From positions 124,001 to 188,000 of the forward strand of contig MHBI01000099.1 of the NCBI GenBank assembly GCA_001804815.1: 64,000 nucleotides of DNA, read 5' to 3'. The DNA comes from Lentisphaerae bacterium GWF2_50_93 (GTDB taxonomy: Bacteria; Verrucomicrobiota; Lentisphaeria; Victivallales; GWF2-50-93). Of the stretch, positions 25,148 through 32,769 are shown one piece after another (within the stretch, counting starts at the first letter, position 1; the number at the start of each line of letters is the position of its first letter). The notes below the pieces were generated by a model that saw only the letters and a program-made list of their open reading frames with translations, had not been told where the DNA came from and ran no database searches. The position numbers and the translations under genes were made by a program.

Positions 25148-26102
25148 GTGGGTTAAGAATCCTGCCAATCCAGTACTTCCTCCAGGCGGAGGGGATTTTG
25201 ACGTTGGCTGCTGCATGAATCCTTATGTGATACGGCAGGGTGGTGAATATTATCTTTTCTACTCCGGAGCTGACAAGGATGGTGCTCGGCGGATATGCCT
25301 TGCGATCGCCCCAATATCGGATGTCACCAATTGGAAAAGACTTGGCCCCATCTTTGATATAGGAATGCCCGGGGCTTTCGATGAAGGGTGGTGCGTGGTG
25401 CCATGCGTACACCAGATAGGTGGAAGGTGGCATCTCTACTATACTGGACGTCTCAGGAAGTATGACGGGCTGCAATCATTCAAAGGTATAGGTCTGGCAA
25501 TCAGCGATGACTTGAAAACCTGGAAGAAATATTCTCCGGATCCAGTGCTGGAAGGAGATGGATTCCCAGAGTGGCCTGACAATAAGGGGATCGCCGGTGG
25601 CGGCTCGATTTTAAATATTCCACAAGCCGATGGCAGCGTTATCTACCGGATGTATTACACGCTGGCGACTGGAACAACCAGCAAGGATCTGCTTGTTGAT
25701 CAGGCAAAACAGTCGGTTGTAGCACATTCCCGCGATGGAATCACCTGGTCGGATAAGCGTGTTGTGTTGAGGCCGCGCCTTGAAGCGGATTATGAAAACG
25801 CCGCGGCAATCGGGCTCACGATATGGAAGACCTCCAGGCAGTGGCGTGCCATATACGCAGGGATAGGCACAAGGTTCGGGGCGTATTCCCTGTGCGAGGC
25901 GGTGAGCCGGGACGGTCTTGTATGGGAACGCGGTAGGCCTGATGAAAACCTTTCAATTGCCCCTTCGGGAACCGGATGGGAAAGCAAGATGGTCGAATAT
26001 CCGAATGTCATCGAGGAAAATGGAAAACTGCGTCTTTTCTACTGCGGGAACGGATACGGCGCCACCGGTATTGGAACAGCATTGGCGGAATTCCTGGAGT
26101 GA
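25119..26102 (+). CDS. Five-bladed beta-propeller glycoside hydrolase (GH43/GH130-like)
   Basis: This 327-aa protein without a signal peptide starts at ATG 25119 after GGAG, overlapping the deacetylase gene. Repeated blade motifs typical of GH43/32/130 enzymes are visible: YVIRQGGEYYLFYSG, GRWHLYYTGRL, ISDDLKTWKKY, HSRDGITWSDKR, VSRDGLVWERG and NGKLRLFYCGNGY. Candidate acidic residues are in GDFDVGC, GAFDEGWC and MVEYPNVIE. A cytoplasmic location suggests action on an imported oligosaccharide, or phosphorolysis as in GH130. I cannot separate these families without alignment. Confidence 0.75.
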   Translation: MNSTSFQVHKWVKNPANPVLPPGGGDFDVGCCMNPYVIRQGGEYYLFYSGADKDGARRICLAIAPISDVTNWKRLGPIFDIGMPGAFDEGWCVVPCVHQIGGRWHLYYTGRLRKYDGLQSFKGIGLAISDDLKTWKKYSPDPVLEGDGFPEWPDNKGIAGGGSILNIPQADGSVIYRMYYTLATGTTSKDLLVDQAKQSVVAHSRDGITWSDKRVVLRPRLEADYENAAAIGLTIWKTSRQWRAIYAGIGTRFGAYSLCEAVSRDGLVWERGRPDENLSIAPSGTGWESKMVEYPNVIEENGKLRLFYCGNGYGATGIGTALAEFLE

Positions 26103-26177
26103 AAATTCCCGGACAGCAGATATATTATGCAGCAATTTGTCCCTGCATGCGCGAAAATTAGGAATAATCTGTGATAG

Positions 26178-27473
26178 ATGGAAACTGCCGAAAATTTAAC
26201 AGCCGATCAACGCTCAAGAGCGAAACGCGATGCGATTAAATCCTCCTGCTGGGGTGCCTTGTCCTCAGTCATGATCCAGGACAGCGCGATCATCATCCTC
26301 TTTGCCACCATACTCGGCGCCGGAGACATGCTCTCGATGGTCACGACCTCGACCCAGGGAATAGCCAGCTGCTTCCTGCTGATACCTGCGGCGTACCTTT
26401 CCGTCAAGCTTGGATATAAGAAGTCGATCATTATGTTCACTGCACTCGGTGCGCTCATGATACTGCTTCTTGCGACATCCCCCTGGTTCGGTGAATGGGG
26501 TAAACCCGTGATGCTTCTTTCCATCATCCTGTTCTCGATTTGCATGACGGCGTATGCGGCGGCCTGGTTTCCGCTGGTGGACGGGTTCCTGCTGAAGGAG
26601 GACCGCAGCGAATTCTTCGGGGTGATGCGTTTCAGCTGGCAGACTTTTGCAACATTGTTCTGCTTTGTCTGCGGACTGATCATAGGCGAAACTCCCAGCA
26701 TATGGATGCTCCAGGTGATTATCGTCATTACCGCATTCGGACTGCTTGGCAGAATTTACTATATCGGTAAAATCCCGGACGGGCATCAGGAGAAGGAAAA
26801 AATCGAACTCATGGACGGTGTTTACGAGACCATATCCAACAAGCCGCTGACCGGATTCTCGGTGTATATCTGCTGCCTGTATCTGGCGGCATATTCCACT
26901 CCTCCTCTGACGTTCATCTACATTAAGAAATATCTGCTTGTTCCTGACAATATCCTGATCATCATCTCCTCGCTGGCACTGGGAGGGACCATCCTGGGAT
27001 TCCTGTCTGCGGGGAAGATCATCGACAGGATTGGGATAAAACGGATGCTCCTCTTCGTCCATTTCTCATTTGCTATGGTGAACGTGACCCTGTTCTTCAT
27101 CGGAACAAATACGGCCTTCACCCTGGCGCTGATCACTGCAATGCTGGCGGTATACGGTTTCTTCATGGGCTGTTCTTCAATCGCCATTTCAACTGAAATG
27201 ATGGAGCTTGCCTCGCCGAACAACAAAGCCATCTCTATGGCCTTCTTCGGAAGCTGCCTTGCTGCAGGATGCGGTGGATCGCGCCTCCTGACATCGCTTG
27301 TGCTCGGATCAGGCCTGCTGGCGCCGCAGTGGTTCATAGGTTCGATGAAGATCTCGCACTACCAGACGCTTTTCCTGGTGTACGGCTGTTCTATCCTGTT
27401 CGTCTGTCTTCTGCTGGTGCTTGTCCCCGCAATATTCCCCAAAGGCAACTACCGGCACATGCCGAATTACTAG
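26178..27473 (+). CDS. MFS transporter
   Basis: This 431-aa integral membrane protein has about 12 hydrophobic segments and a central basic loop (about residues 205-225, KIPDGHQEKEKIELMD), the shape of a major facilitator. Between helices it shows LGYKKSIIMFTAL and 'GKIIDRIGIKRMLLF', the MFS loop-2/loop-8 repeats. As the last gene of the cluster it probably imports the sugar or glycoside processed by the upstream enzymes. The ribosome site is weak (AGGA about 14 nt upstream). Confidence 0.85.
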   Translation: METAENLTADQRSRAKRDAIKSSCWGALSSVMIQDSAIIILFATILGAGDMLSMVTTSTQGIASCFLLIPAAYLSVKLGYKKSIIMFTALGALMILLLATSPWFGEWGKPVMLLSIILFSICMTAYAAAWFPLVDGFLLKEDRSEFFGVMRFSWQTFATLFCFVCGLIIGETPSIWMLQVIIVITAFGLLGRIYYIGKIPDGHQEKEKIELMDGVYETISNKPLTGFSVYICCLYLAAYSTPPLTFIYIKKYLLVPDNILIIISSLALGGTILGFLSAGKIIDRIGIKRMLLFVHFSFAMVNVTLFFIGTNTAFTLALITAMLAVYGFFMGCSSIAISTEMMELASPNNKAISMAFFGSCLAAGCGGSRLLTSLVLGSGLLAPQWFIGSMKISHYQTLFLVYGCSILFVCLLLVLVPAIFPKGNYRHMPNY

Positions 27474-27477
27474 CAAA

Positions 27478-27503
27478 GGGAACCTCTGAAAAATTCGCAT
27501 TTG
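27478..27503 (+). repeat. Solo terminal inverted repeat of a MITE-like element
   Basis: GGGAACCTCTGAAAAATTCG and the following CATTTG match, apart from one inserted G, the right terminal repeat (reverse complement) of the 278-bp element at 54945-55222. Sequence beyond it does not match, so this is a decayed or truncated copy. It starts 5 bp after the MFS stop. Confidence 0.6.
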
Positions 27504-27533
27504 ACAAGTCTCGTCTAAGTCGGTTTACATGCA

Positions 27534-28712
27534 CTAAATATTCTCAATCAAGTGCAAATCCTTATGTCCGTTTAATATTATTTTGTTTTTCACTTTGAGC
27601 CGTTCAAATAAGTCACACTGTTTCCGGGTAAGTTCAGAGTTGTATTTGCATTCTATCAGGTACTGCTCTCCAAAATAACGGTCAGTGATAAAGTCAAGCT
27701 CTATTCCGTCTTCCACGCAATAGAATGGATTTTTTTCCTTTATTTTCAAATAGACATAGTTTTCAAAAACAGCGCCTTTATCCCTATATCCCGTATATGC
27801 GTTCCTTATCCCCACATCACCCGTGTACAATTTACTTTGCGAGGTGATTTTTCCGTTAGTTTTCCCGTACTTTCTTATTAAACCGATGAGAAAAGTGTCT
27901 TCAAAATATTCGATATACCGCTTGGCATTGCTCGGAGTGATATTCAGTATGTTCCCAATATTATTGATGCTTAACTGCTTGCCGCTTCTTTCCATCAGAA
28001 GGAGAAATAAATCCTGTATTACCGATTTCATTTTTATATTATGCTTGGCTATTATATCCTTGTAAATCAGCTGCTCCACAAGATTCTGAATATATGCGCG
28101 GTCATTTTTTATGACGTATTCAGGCATGCCGCCCTCCCGGAGATAATCGTCAAAATAGACTTTCATAAGATCCGAATCAACGGCTTTGAGTTTGATTTCC
28201 TTGAAGACGAGCCATTCGTCAAAATCCAGCGGTTTCACCTCAATGACTCTGCTCCTTCCAGTCAGATAGGCGTTTTCATCAACGAATATTGAAGAACTTG
28301 ATGAGCCGGCGATAATCTTGACGTTACCTCTGTCATATATGTTCTTCAGCTGCTGCTGCCATTTGTCCTTATATGTGACTTCATCAAGGAAAAGATAGAT
28401 TTTTTCCTCCATTTTTATCTTATGCAGCAGACGATACTCGTCAATTATCCCGAATATGGATTTGTCGTTGAACAGGAAATCATCCAGGCTGACAAACAAT
28501 ATTCTTGTTTTATCAATTCCATTTTTTATCAAATCGCCGATAACAAGCTTCATTATCGAGCTTTTCCCGACACGTCTCAAGCCGGCCAGAAGGAGGATAT
28601 CCTTTGAGTCCATCTCTTCAGATATCTTTTTCAGGTATTTTGCCCTATTTTTAATTTCAAATACATAGCCCTCATCCCACCAGGGATTAAATGTGTAAAA
28701 TAGCTTTTTCAC
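27534..28712 (-). CDS. AAA ATPase with DUF4143-type C-terminal domain
   Basis: This 392-aa protein has Walker A GLRRVGKS (residues 44-51), Walker B IYLFLDEV, a winged-helix-like region (SIQDLFLLLMERSGKQLS, then NITPSNAKRYIEYFED) and a C-terminal PD-(D/E)xK-like segment (IELDFITDRYF, YLIECKYN). This is the common archaeal/bacterial ATPase-DUF4143 layout, usually mobile and of unknown biological role. It starts at GTG 28712 with GGAGG 8 nt upstream. It is clearly more AT-rich than its neighbours, convergent with the MFS gene, and has its own palindromic promoter. All this points to an acquired single-gene module, possibly defensive or toxin-like. Confidence 0.82.
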   Translation of the reverse strand: MKKLFYTFNPWWDEGYVFEIKNRAKYLKKISEEMDSKDILLLAGLRRVGKSSIMKLVIGDLIKNGIDKTRILFVSLDDFLFNDKSIFGIIDEYRLLHKIKMEEKIYLFLDEVTYKDKWQQQLKNIYDRGNVKIIAGSSSSSIFVDENAYLTGRSRVIEVKPLDFDEWLVFKEIKLKAVDSDLMKVYFDDYLREGGMPEYVIKNDRAYIQNLVEQLIYKDIIAKHNIKMKSVIQDLFLLLMERSGKQLSINNIGNILNITPSNAKRYIEYFEDTFLIGLIRKYGKTNGKITSQSKLYTGDVGIRNAYTGYRDKGAVFENYVYLKIKEKNPFYCVEDGIELDFITDRYFGEQYLIECKYNSELTRKQCDLFERLKVKNKIILNGHKDLHLIENI

Positions 28713-28746
28713 TTAAGCGACCTCCGCATAATATAATTACGGCCAT

Positions 28747-28776
28747 ATTATACTATGCCATAGTATAAATGTCCAA
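28747..28776 (-). promoter_or_regulatory. Promoter with overlapping 21-bp palindrome
   Basis: On the minus strand TTGGAC (28776-28771), an 18-nt spacer and TATAAT (28752-28747) form a sigma70-like promoter 35 nt before the ATPase start. A perfect inverted repeat, TTATACTATG (28748-28757) and CATAGTATAA (28759-28768) with a 1-bp centre, covers the -10 and most of the spacer. Binding of a dimer here would repress transcription. Confidence 0.75.
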
Positions 28777-28876
28777 CGCCGTGTCTTGTTCAAGATGAAA
28801 AATAGTTGTATCTACTGAAATAATTTCGGAAAAGCTCCAGTCATTCTACCATGATTTATTCCTTAGTCATTTAACC

Positions 28877-29884
28877 TTATTTCCATCTGAACAGTCTTAC
28901 GGTATTTGCAATCTCAGCCAGGTTTGAGTTCTTCACGCGCAATGGGATTGCGCATTCAGGAGATACGATCCTGATGCCAGCCTCCAATATTTCATTGACC
29001 TGCTTCCTTACATCTGTCGCGGAGCCGTTCAGGAGGATATCGGGATTATTGACACAGCCCGTAAGTTTCATTATCTTCACGGTGCCCGTTGCGGTCTTCA
29101 AGTCATTCTTGGAGTCGAAGTGGAATATCCTGAAACCGGCTTCCTCGAAGAAAGCCATCCTGTCAAGGGTTCTGCCGCAGCAATGCAGTATGAGGGTTTT
29201 ATCGGAAAAGTAATTGTTCAGTTCGCGGTGTATCGGCAAAAGCAGATCCTTGTAGACCAGCGGGCTTACAAGATCTGCAGTGGCATGGTCGGCGATGGTT
29301 ATGACATCGGCTCCGGCCTCGAACTGAGCTTCCGCAAAAGTCTTTGAAACCTGTTTGAAGGCATTGAGGAATCCAAGGGCTCTCTCCCTTTCGGTAATGG
29401 TGTCCATGAGAAAGTTTTCCATGCCGTACAGATGATATGAAAGAGTCCACGGGCCCATCACCTTTCCGATAATCAGTGCGCCCGGATGCTTTTTCTTCAG
29501 CATTCTGATGGAGTCAATTACGGTTTTAATCGGGAGCTTGTCGAAAAAATCCTTTGGCATCTTGAAGTCATCCGGCTCAGAAAAGGCGTGGCTTCTCTGC
29601 GTAGGCAGGGTGTCTGCAGATCCCCAGTCTATTTCGCAACCGAACGCGGCCGCCTCCTGCACCACGCTGAAGTATGGCATCACACTGTCAAATCCGAGTT
29701 TTTCAAAGCCGTACGCCGCCAGGGTGGACATCTTGTCGGCATCGAGATGGCTTTCGTTGAATGCAAAACCAAGATCGGAACAGCTTTCAGCGGTGGCTAT
29801 GGACGTCGGGTTGATGACGGCGCGCCCGCAGGAGCTGTCACCATTGATTAGGCTCAAGGCCTTTTCCCTTGGGTTCAGTTTCAT
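28877..29884 (-). CDS. UroD/MtaA-family methyltransferase
   Basis: This 335-aa TIM-barrel protein of the uroporphyrinogen decarboxylase superfamily belongs to the corrinoid-dependent methyltransferase branch. It shows IINPTS-type N-terminal sequence (GRAVINPTSIATAES), GPWTLSYHLYG, and the zinc-ligand pattern LILHCCGRT followed by a Cys in IVSPECAIPLRVK, as in MtaA/CmuA enzymes that move methyl groups to or from cobamides. UroD proper lacks these Cys residues. No corrinoid protein gene is adjacent. It is divergent from the GntR-type regulator, which probably controls it. PVC genomes carry many such proteins of unknown substrate. Confidence 0.78.
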   Translation of the reverse strand: MKLNPREKALSLINGDSSCGRAVINPTSIATAESCSDLGFAFNESHLDADKMSTLAAYGFEKLGFDSVMPYFSVVQEAAAFGCEIDWGSADTLPTQRSHAFSEPDDFKMPKDFFDKLPIKTVIDSIRMLKKKHPGALIIGKVMGPWTLSYHLYGMENFLMDTITERERALGFLNAFKQVSKTFAEAQFEAGADVITIADHATADLVSPLVYKDLLLPIHRELNNYFSDKTLILHCCGRTLDRMAFFEEAGFRIFHFDSKNDLKTATGTVKIMKLTGCVNNPDILLNGSATDVRKQVNEILEAGIRIVSPECAIPLRVKNSNLAEIANTVRLFRWK

Positions 29885-29956
29885 ATGCAGATCTCCTTGA
29901 TGGTTATGGAACAGATATCTTGCCCGTAGAAAACATCATTTATTTTACCGCTGCTC

Positions 29957-29995
29957 TTGACAAACAAACGTCATATCATTATAATAATAGTATGA
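29957..29995 (+). promoter_or_regulatory. Consensus promoter and inverted-repeat operator
   Basis: TTGACA (29957-29962), a 17-nt spacer and TATAAT (29980-29985) make a perfect sigma70 consensus 50 nt before the GntR-type gene. An imperfect inverted repeat (12-nt arms 29971-29982 and 29984-29995, 10 of 12 matching) is centred on the -10 box, a likely autoregulatory site. Confidence 0.75.
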
Positions 29996-30034
29996 ATTTA
30001 TGATTTTGCAAAAATACAGCATGGAGGAATCCTC

Positions 30035-31051
30035 ATGGTATCCCCGAAATATGCCAGGGTGCAGAGCGGAATTGTCAATCTCATCGCGACGGAAAATATA
30101 AAGATAGGGGAGACTCTGCCGACGGAAAAAGAGCTTTCCGAAAATTTTGAGGTAAGCATCATAACCATCCGCAGGGCTGTGAAGCATCTCGAGGAAAGCA
30201 AGATTGTCCGGCGCGAGCAGGGGCGCGGTACTTTCGTCATCGCCGACATCCAGGGACGGGTGGACAACGGGACAATAGTTTTCCTGGACATTATGCGCGG
30301 TGAACTTACCTTTGCAGCGTTCACCCCCTCGGTGAAGAACATTGACAATGAGCTCACCCGCCGTGGCTACAAATTGAATCTCCTGATAGCCGGACAGAAG
30401 CCGGATGCTGAATCGATCGGCCGTTTAAAGGACGTGAAAGGCGTGATCGCTACAGGATGGATCAACGCGAAATGGGTGCAGATCCTGAATGCCCTGGACA
30501 TCCCGGTGGTATTTCTTGGCGGAATTACATGCGATCCCTTGGACATCCCGATGGTTTCTTTCGACTATAAGAAGATGGCCGCAATCCTTGCCCAGCATCT
30601 ATTCGACAAAGGCGCAAAGAAAATAGGACTTGTTCTCGGAGGCAGCGATTATGCTCCGTCGACGTTGATGAAGGAAGGCCTTGTTTCAGTGTTGAAGAGA
30701 CGCGGAGAAAAACTGGATCCGTCGCGGGTATATTATTCCGACGATGAAGATCCCGGCACCGCGAGCAACAGCATAGGGAAATTCCTGAATGACAATCCCG
30801 ATGTTGACGGACTGCTCATAGAGCTGGCTGCATATGTCCACATACTAAACAACTTGATTGACACCCCGCGCCGTCCCCTTATGGGTGTCATGGCAGTCAC
30901 GCCCAAGCTTGGAAACGTATGCAGGAACACCTATGAGGCGGCATTCAAGGACAACATATATGAAAAGGCTGTTGAAGTGCTTCTTGAGAACATCCAGACG
31001 GGTAGGAAAACCGTTGACAATTTGAAAATTGAACCATATCTGGTGAAATAG
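30035..31051 (+). CDS. GntR-type regulator with LacI-like ligand domain
   Basis: This 338-aa regulator has an N-terminal GntR winged helix (residues 1-70: YARVQSGIVNLIATENIKIG, LPTEKELSENF, ITIRRAVKHLEE, GRGTFV) and a periplasmic-binding-protein-like sensor domain (about 80-338: GVIATGWINAKW, GAKKIGLVLGGSDYAPS). This AraR-like fusion senses sugars. ATG 30035 has GGAGGA upstream. It is divergent from the methyltransferase gene and transcribed toward the large glycan operon, so it could control either. Confidence 0.9.
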   Translation: MVSPKYARVQSGIVNLIATENIKIGETLPTEKELSENFEVSIITIRRAVKHLEESKIVRREQGRGTFVIADIQGRVDNGTIVFLDIMRGELTFAAFTPSVKNIDNELTRRGYKLNLLIAGQKPDAESIGRLKDVKGVIATGWINAKWVQILNALDIPVVFLGGITCDPLDIPMVSFDYKKMAAILAQHLFDKGAKKIGLVLGGSDYAPSTLMKEGLVSVLKRRGEKLDPSRVYYSDDEDPGTASNSIGKFLNDNPDVDGLLIELAAYVHILNNLIDTPRRPLMGVMAVTPKLGNVCRNTYEAAFKDNIYEKAVEVLLENIQTGRKTVDNLKIEPYLVK

Positions 31052-31136
31052 GGAATTTGGAGATATGATGATTGGGAGATTTTAAGATTGTTTTTGAATA
31101 GCTTGTAGTTAAGCCATTATTGGCTGTGATTTTAAG

Positions 31137-31175
31137 AATTAAGATACACGCAAAAATGCGTTAACTACGAGCAGC
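31137..31175. repeat. Dispersed repeat copy C
   Basis: AATTAAGA (31137-31144) is followed by the 5-bp hairpin ACGCA (31148-31152) and TGCGT (31157-31161), then CTACGAGCAG. It lies between the GntR gene and the first gene of the glycan operon. Confidence 0.55.
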
Positions 31176-31205
31176 AATACATGGAAATAAGGAGGAATCG
31201 CGGCA

Positions 31206-31952
31206 ATGACTAAACAAAAATTCACATTGATAGAATTGCTTGTGGTAATTGCGATCATCGCAATCCTGGCGGCGCTGCTGCTGCCGGCTCTGAGGGCGGC
31301 GAAGGAAACTGCGATCAAGTCAACATGCTCAAATAATATGAGGCAGGTAGGGCTTACCCTTCAGATGTATGCAAATGATTTCAACGACACATTGATTCCA
31401 TTGCTTGACATATTTTCCGCTCCGGGTAACAGCATCCGCTGGATGGATCCGAGGCTAATCAATGGCAAATATTGGTCATACCGCGAATATTCGGGAGTTG
31501 ATATCTCAAAGCAGACCTTCAATTGTCCGATCCAGGTAAGCGCGACTCCCTCCTTTAGCGGTACTGCGAAACCTGCTGGAAGCCCGGTGGAAGTTGGTGT
31601 GAACATAGCGATTAATAATGTGTTTCTATGGTCATGGGTAAATCCGGGACCGGTATGGAGTGCGCCCGCGTCACCGTCAAGGATTTCGAAACTGGCCCTT
31701 CCTGAACGGAATGTGCTGCTAAGTGACGGACAGGGCAATGGAATGATAGGGCTGCGCAGGTGTACTGACGTAGGGGACACCTCTTATTGCCAGGTGCGCT
31801 ACTCGCACACTGGTGGAAGCGCCAATGTCGTATATATGGACATACATGTGGAATCCCATAAGACTATCCCCGGCGGATGGGGCCAAGATATTGTCGCCCA
31901 GGATGGCCCGTTGGCCGGTTCAGGACCTAGCGCAAAACTTTATGGGAAGTGA
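31206..31952 (+). CDS. Prepilin-like (type II secretion pseudopilin) protein 1
   Basis: This 248-aa protein has the class III prepilin N-terminus: a basic leader (MTKQK), then FTLIELLVVIAIIAILAA with Glu at mature position 5, and a globular C-terminal domain. The C-terminal stretch VVYMDIHVESHK corresponds to the 'DGHV' end of PVC prepilin-domain proteins. The residue before the cleavage site is Lys rather than the usual Gly. Such proteins are hugely expanded in Lentisphaerota and sit near glycan enzymes; they may form a pseudopilus for enzyme export or attachment, but this is not established. AGGAGG precedes the start. Confidence 0.85.
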   Translation: MTKQKFTLIELLVVIAIIAILAALLLPALRAAKETAIKSTCSNNMRQVGLTLQMYANDFNDTLIPLLDIFSAPGNSIRWMDPRLINGKYWSYREYSGVDISKQTFNCPIQVSATPSFSGTAKPAGSPVEVGVNIAINNVFLWSWVNPGPVWSAPASPSRISKLALPERNVLLSDGQGNGMIGLRRCTDVGDTSYCQVRYSHTGGSANVVYMDIHVESHKTIPGGWGQDIVAQDGPLAGSGPSAKLYGK

Positions 31953-32008
31953 CCCGATGTGATGATGAAGCTCAAACTTTGTTCTGGCTCTGATTTAGGA
32001 GGTGGAAA

Positions 32009-32722
32009 ATGAAAAAAAGACGATTTACACTTATCGAACTGCTTGTGGTAATAGCGATCATCGCAATCCTGGCGGCGATGCTGCTGCCGGCGCTGAAGGC
32101 GGCAAAGGATGTTGCGATCAAGTCAACATGCGCCAATAATATGCGGCAGATAGGACTTAACCTCCAGATGTATGCCTATGACAACAATGATACATATATT
32201 CCAATGATGGATAAGCTTTCTGCGTCAGGCAATAGCATCTGGTGGATGGATGACCGGCTTATAAAAGGCACATACTGGACATATCGCGCCTATACAGGCA
32301 TTGACATCTCAAAACAGACCCACAATTGCCCGCTACGTGCAACCACTCAGGGTGGTACGAAGCCGGTCGGGACGGAGGTTGATTTATACTACAACATAGC
32401 AGTCAACCCCAATTTCTTCTGGTCCACTCCAGCTACCACCATGGAGTGGACGGCGCCAAATGCAAGGATGACCAAGGTGCGTCTTCCTGAGAGGAATATA
32501 TTATTATGCGATGGACAGGCAAGCGGGCAGGTGGGAATGAAAAGGAGTACCGATATAGCCAGTATCGGTCCGCAATGGTGCCAAGTGCGTTTTTCGCACA
32601 CGCTAAGCGCCAATGTCGTCTATGGGGACATTCATGTGGAATCCCAGAAAGCTGTCGCGGGGGGCTGGGGTCCAGACATTGCCGCGCAGGGTGTTGTCAG
32701 CGATTATCTCTATGGAAAGTGA
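32009..32722 (+). CDS. Prepilin-like (type II secretion pseudopilin) protein 2
   Basis: This 237-aa paralogue of the preceding protein shares the leader, the FTLIELLVVIAIIAILAA helix and blocks such as CANNMRQIGLNLQMYAYDNN and VRLPERNILLCDGQ. Arg precedes the cleavage point. The C-terminus ends in VVYGDIHVESQKAV. A strong AGGAGGTG ribosome site precedes ATG 32009. The tandem duplication just before two M14 peptidase-like genes suggests joint expression of pilin-like surface proteins and secreted enzymes. Confidence 0.85.
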   Translation: MKKRRFTLIELLVVIAIIAILAAMLLPALKAAKDVAIKSTCANNMRQIGLNLQMYAYDNNDTYIPMMDKLSASGNSIWWMDDRLIKGTYWTYRAYTGIDISKQTHNCPLRATTQGGTKPVGTEVDLYYNIAVNPNFFWSTPATTMEWTAPNARMTKVRLPERNILLCDGQASGQVGMKRSTDIASIGPQWCQVRFSHTLSANVVYGDIHVESQKAVAGGWGPDIAAQGVVSDYLYGK

Positions 32723-32769
32723 AATTTATTGGTAATTAGAATAGTATGAAACGAAAGGTAGGAGAATCT

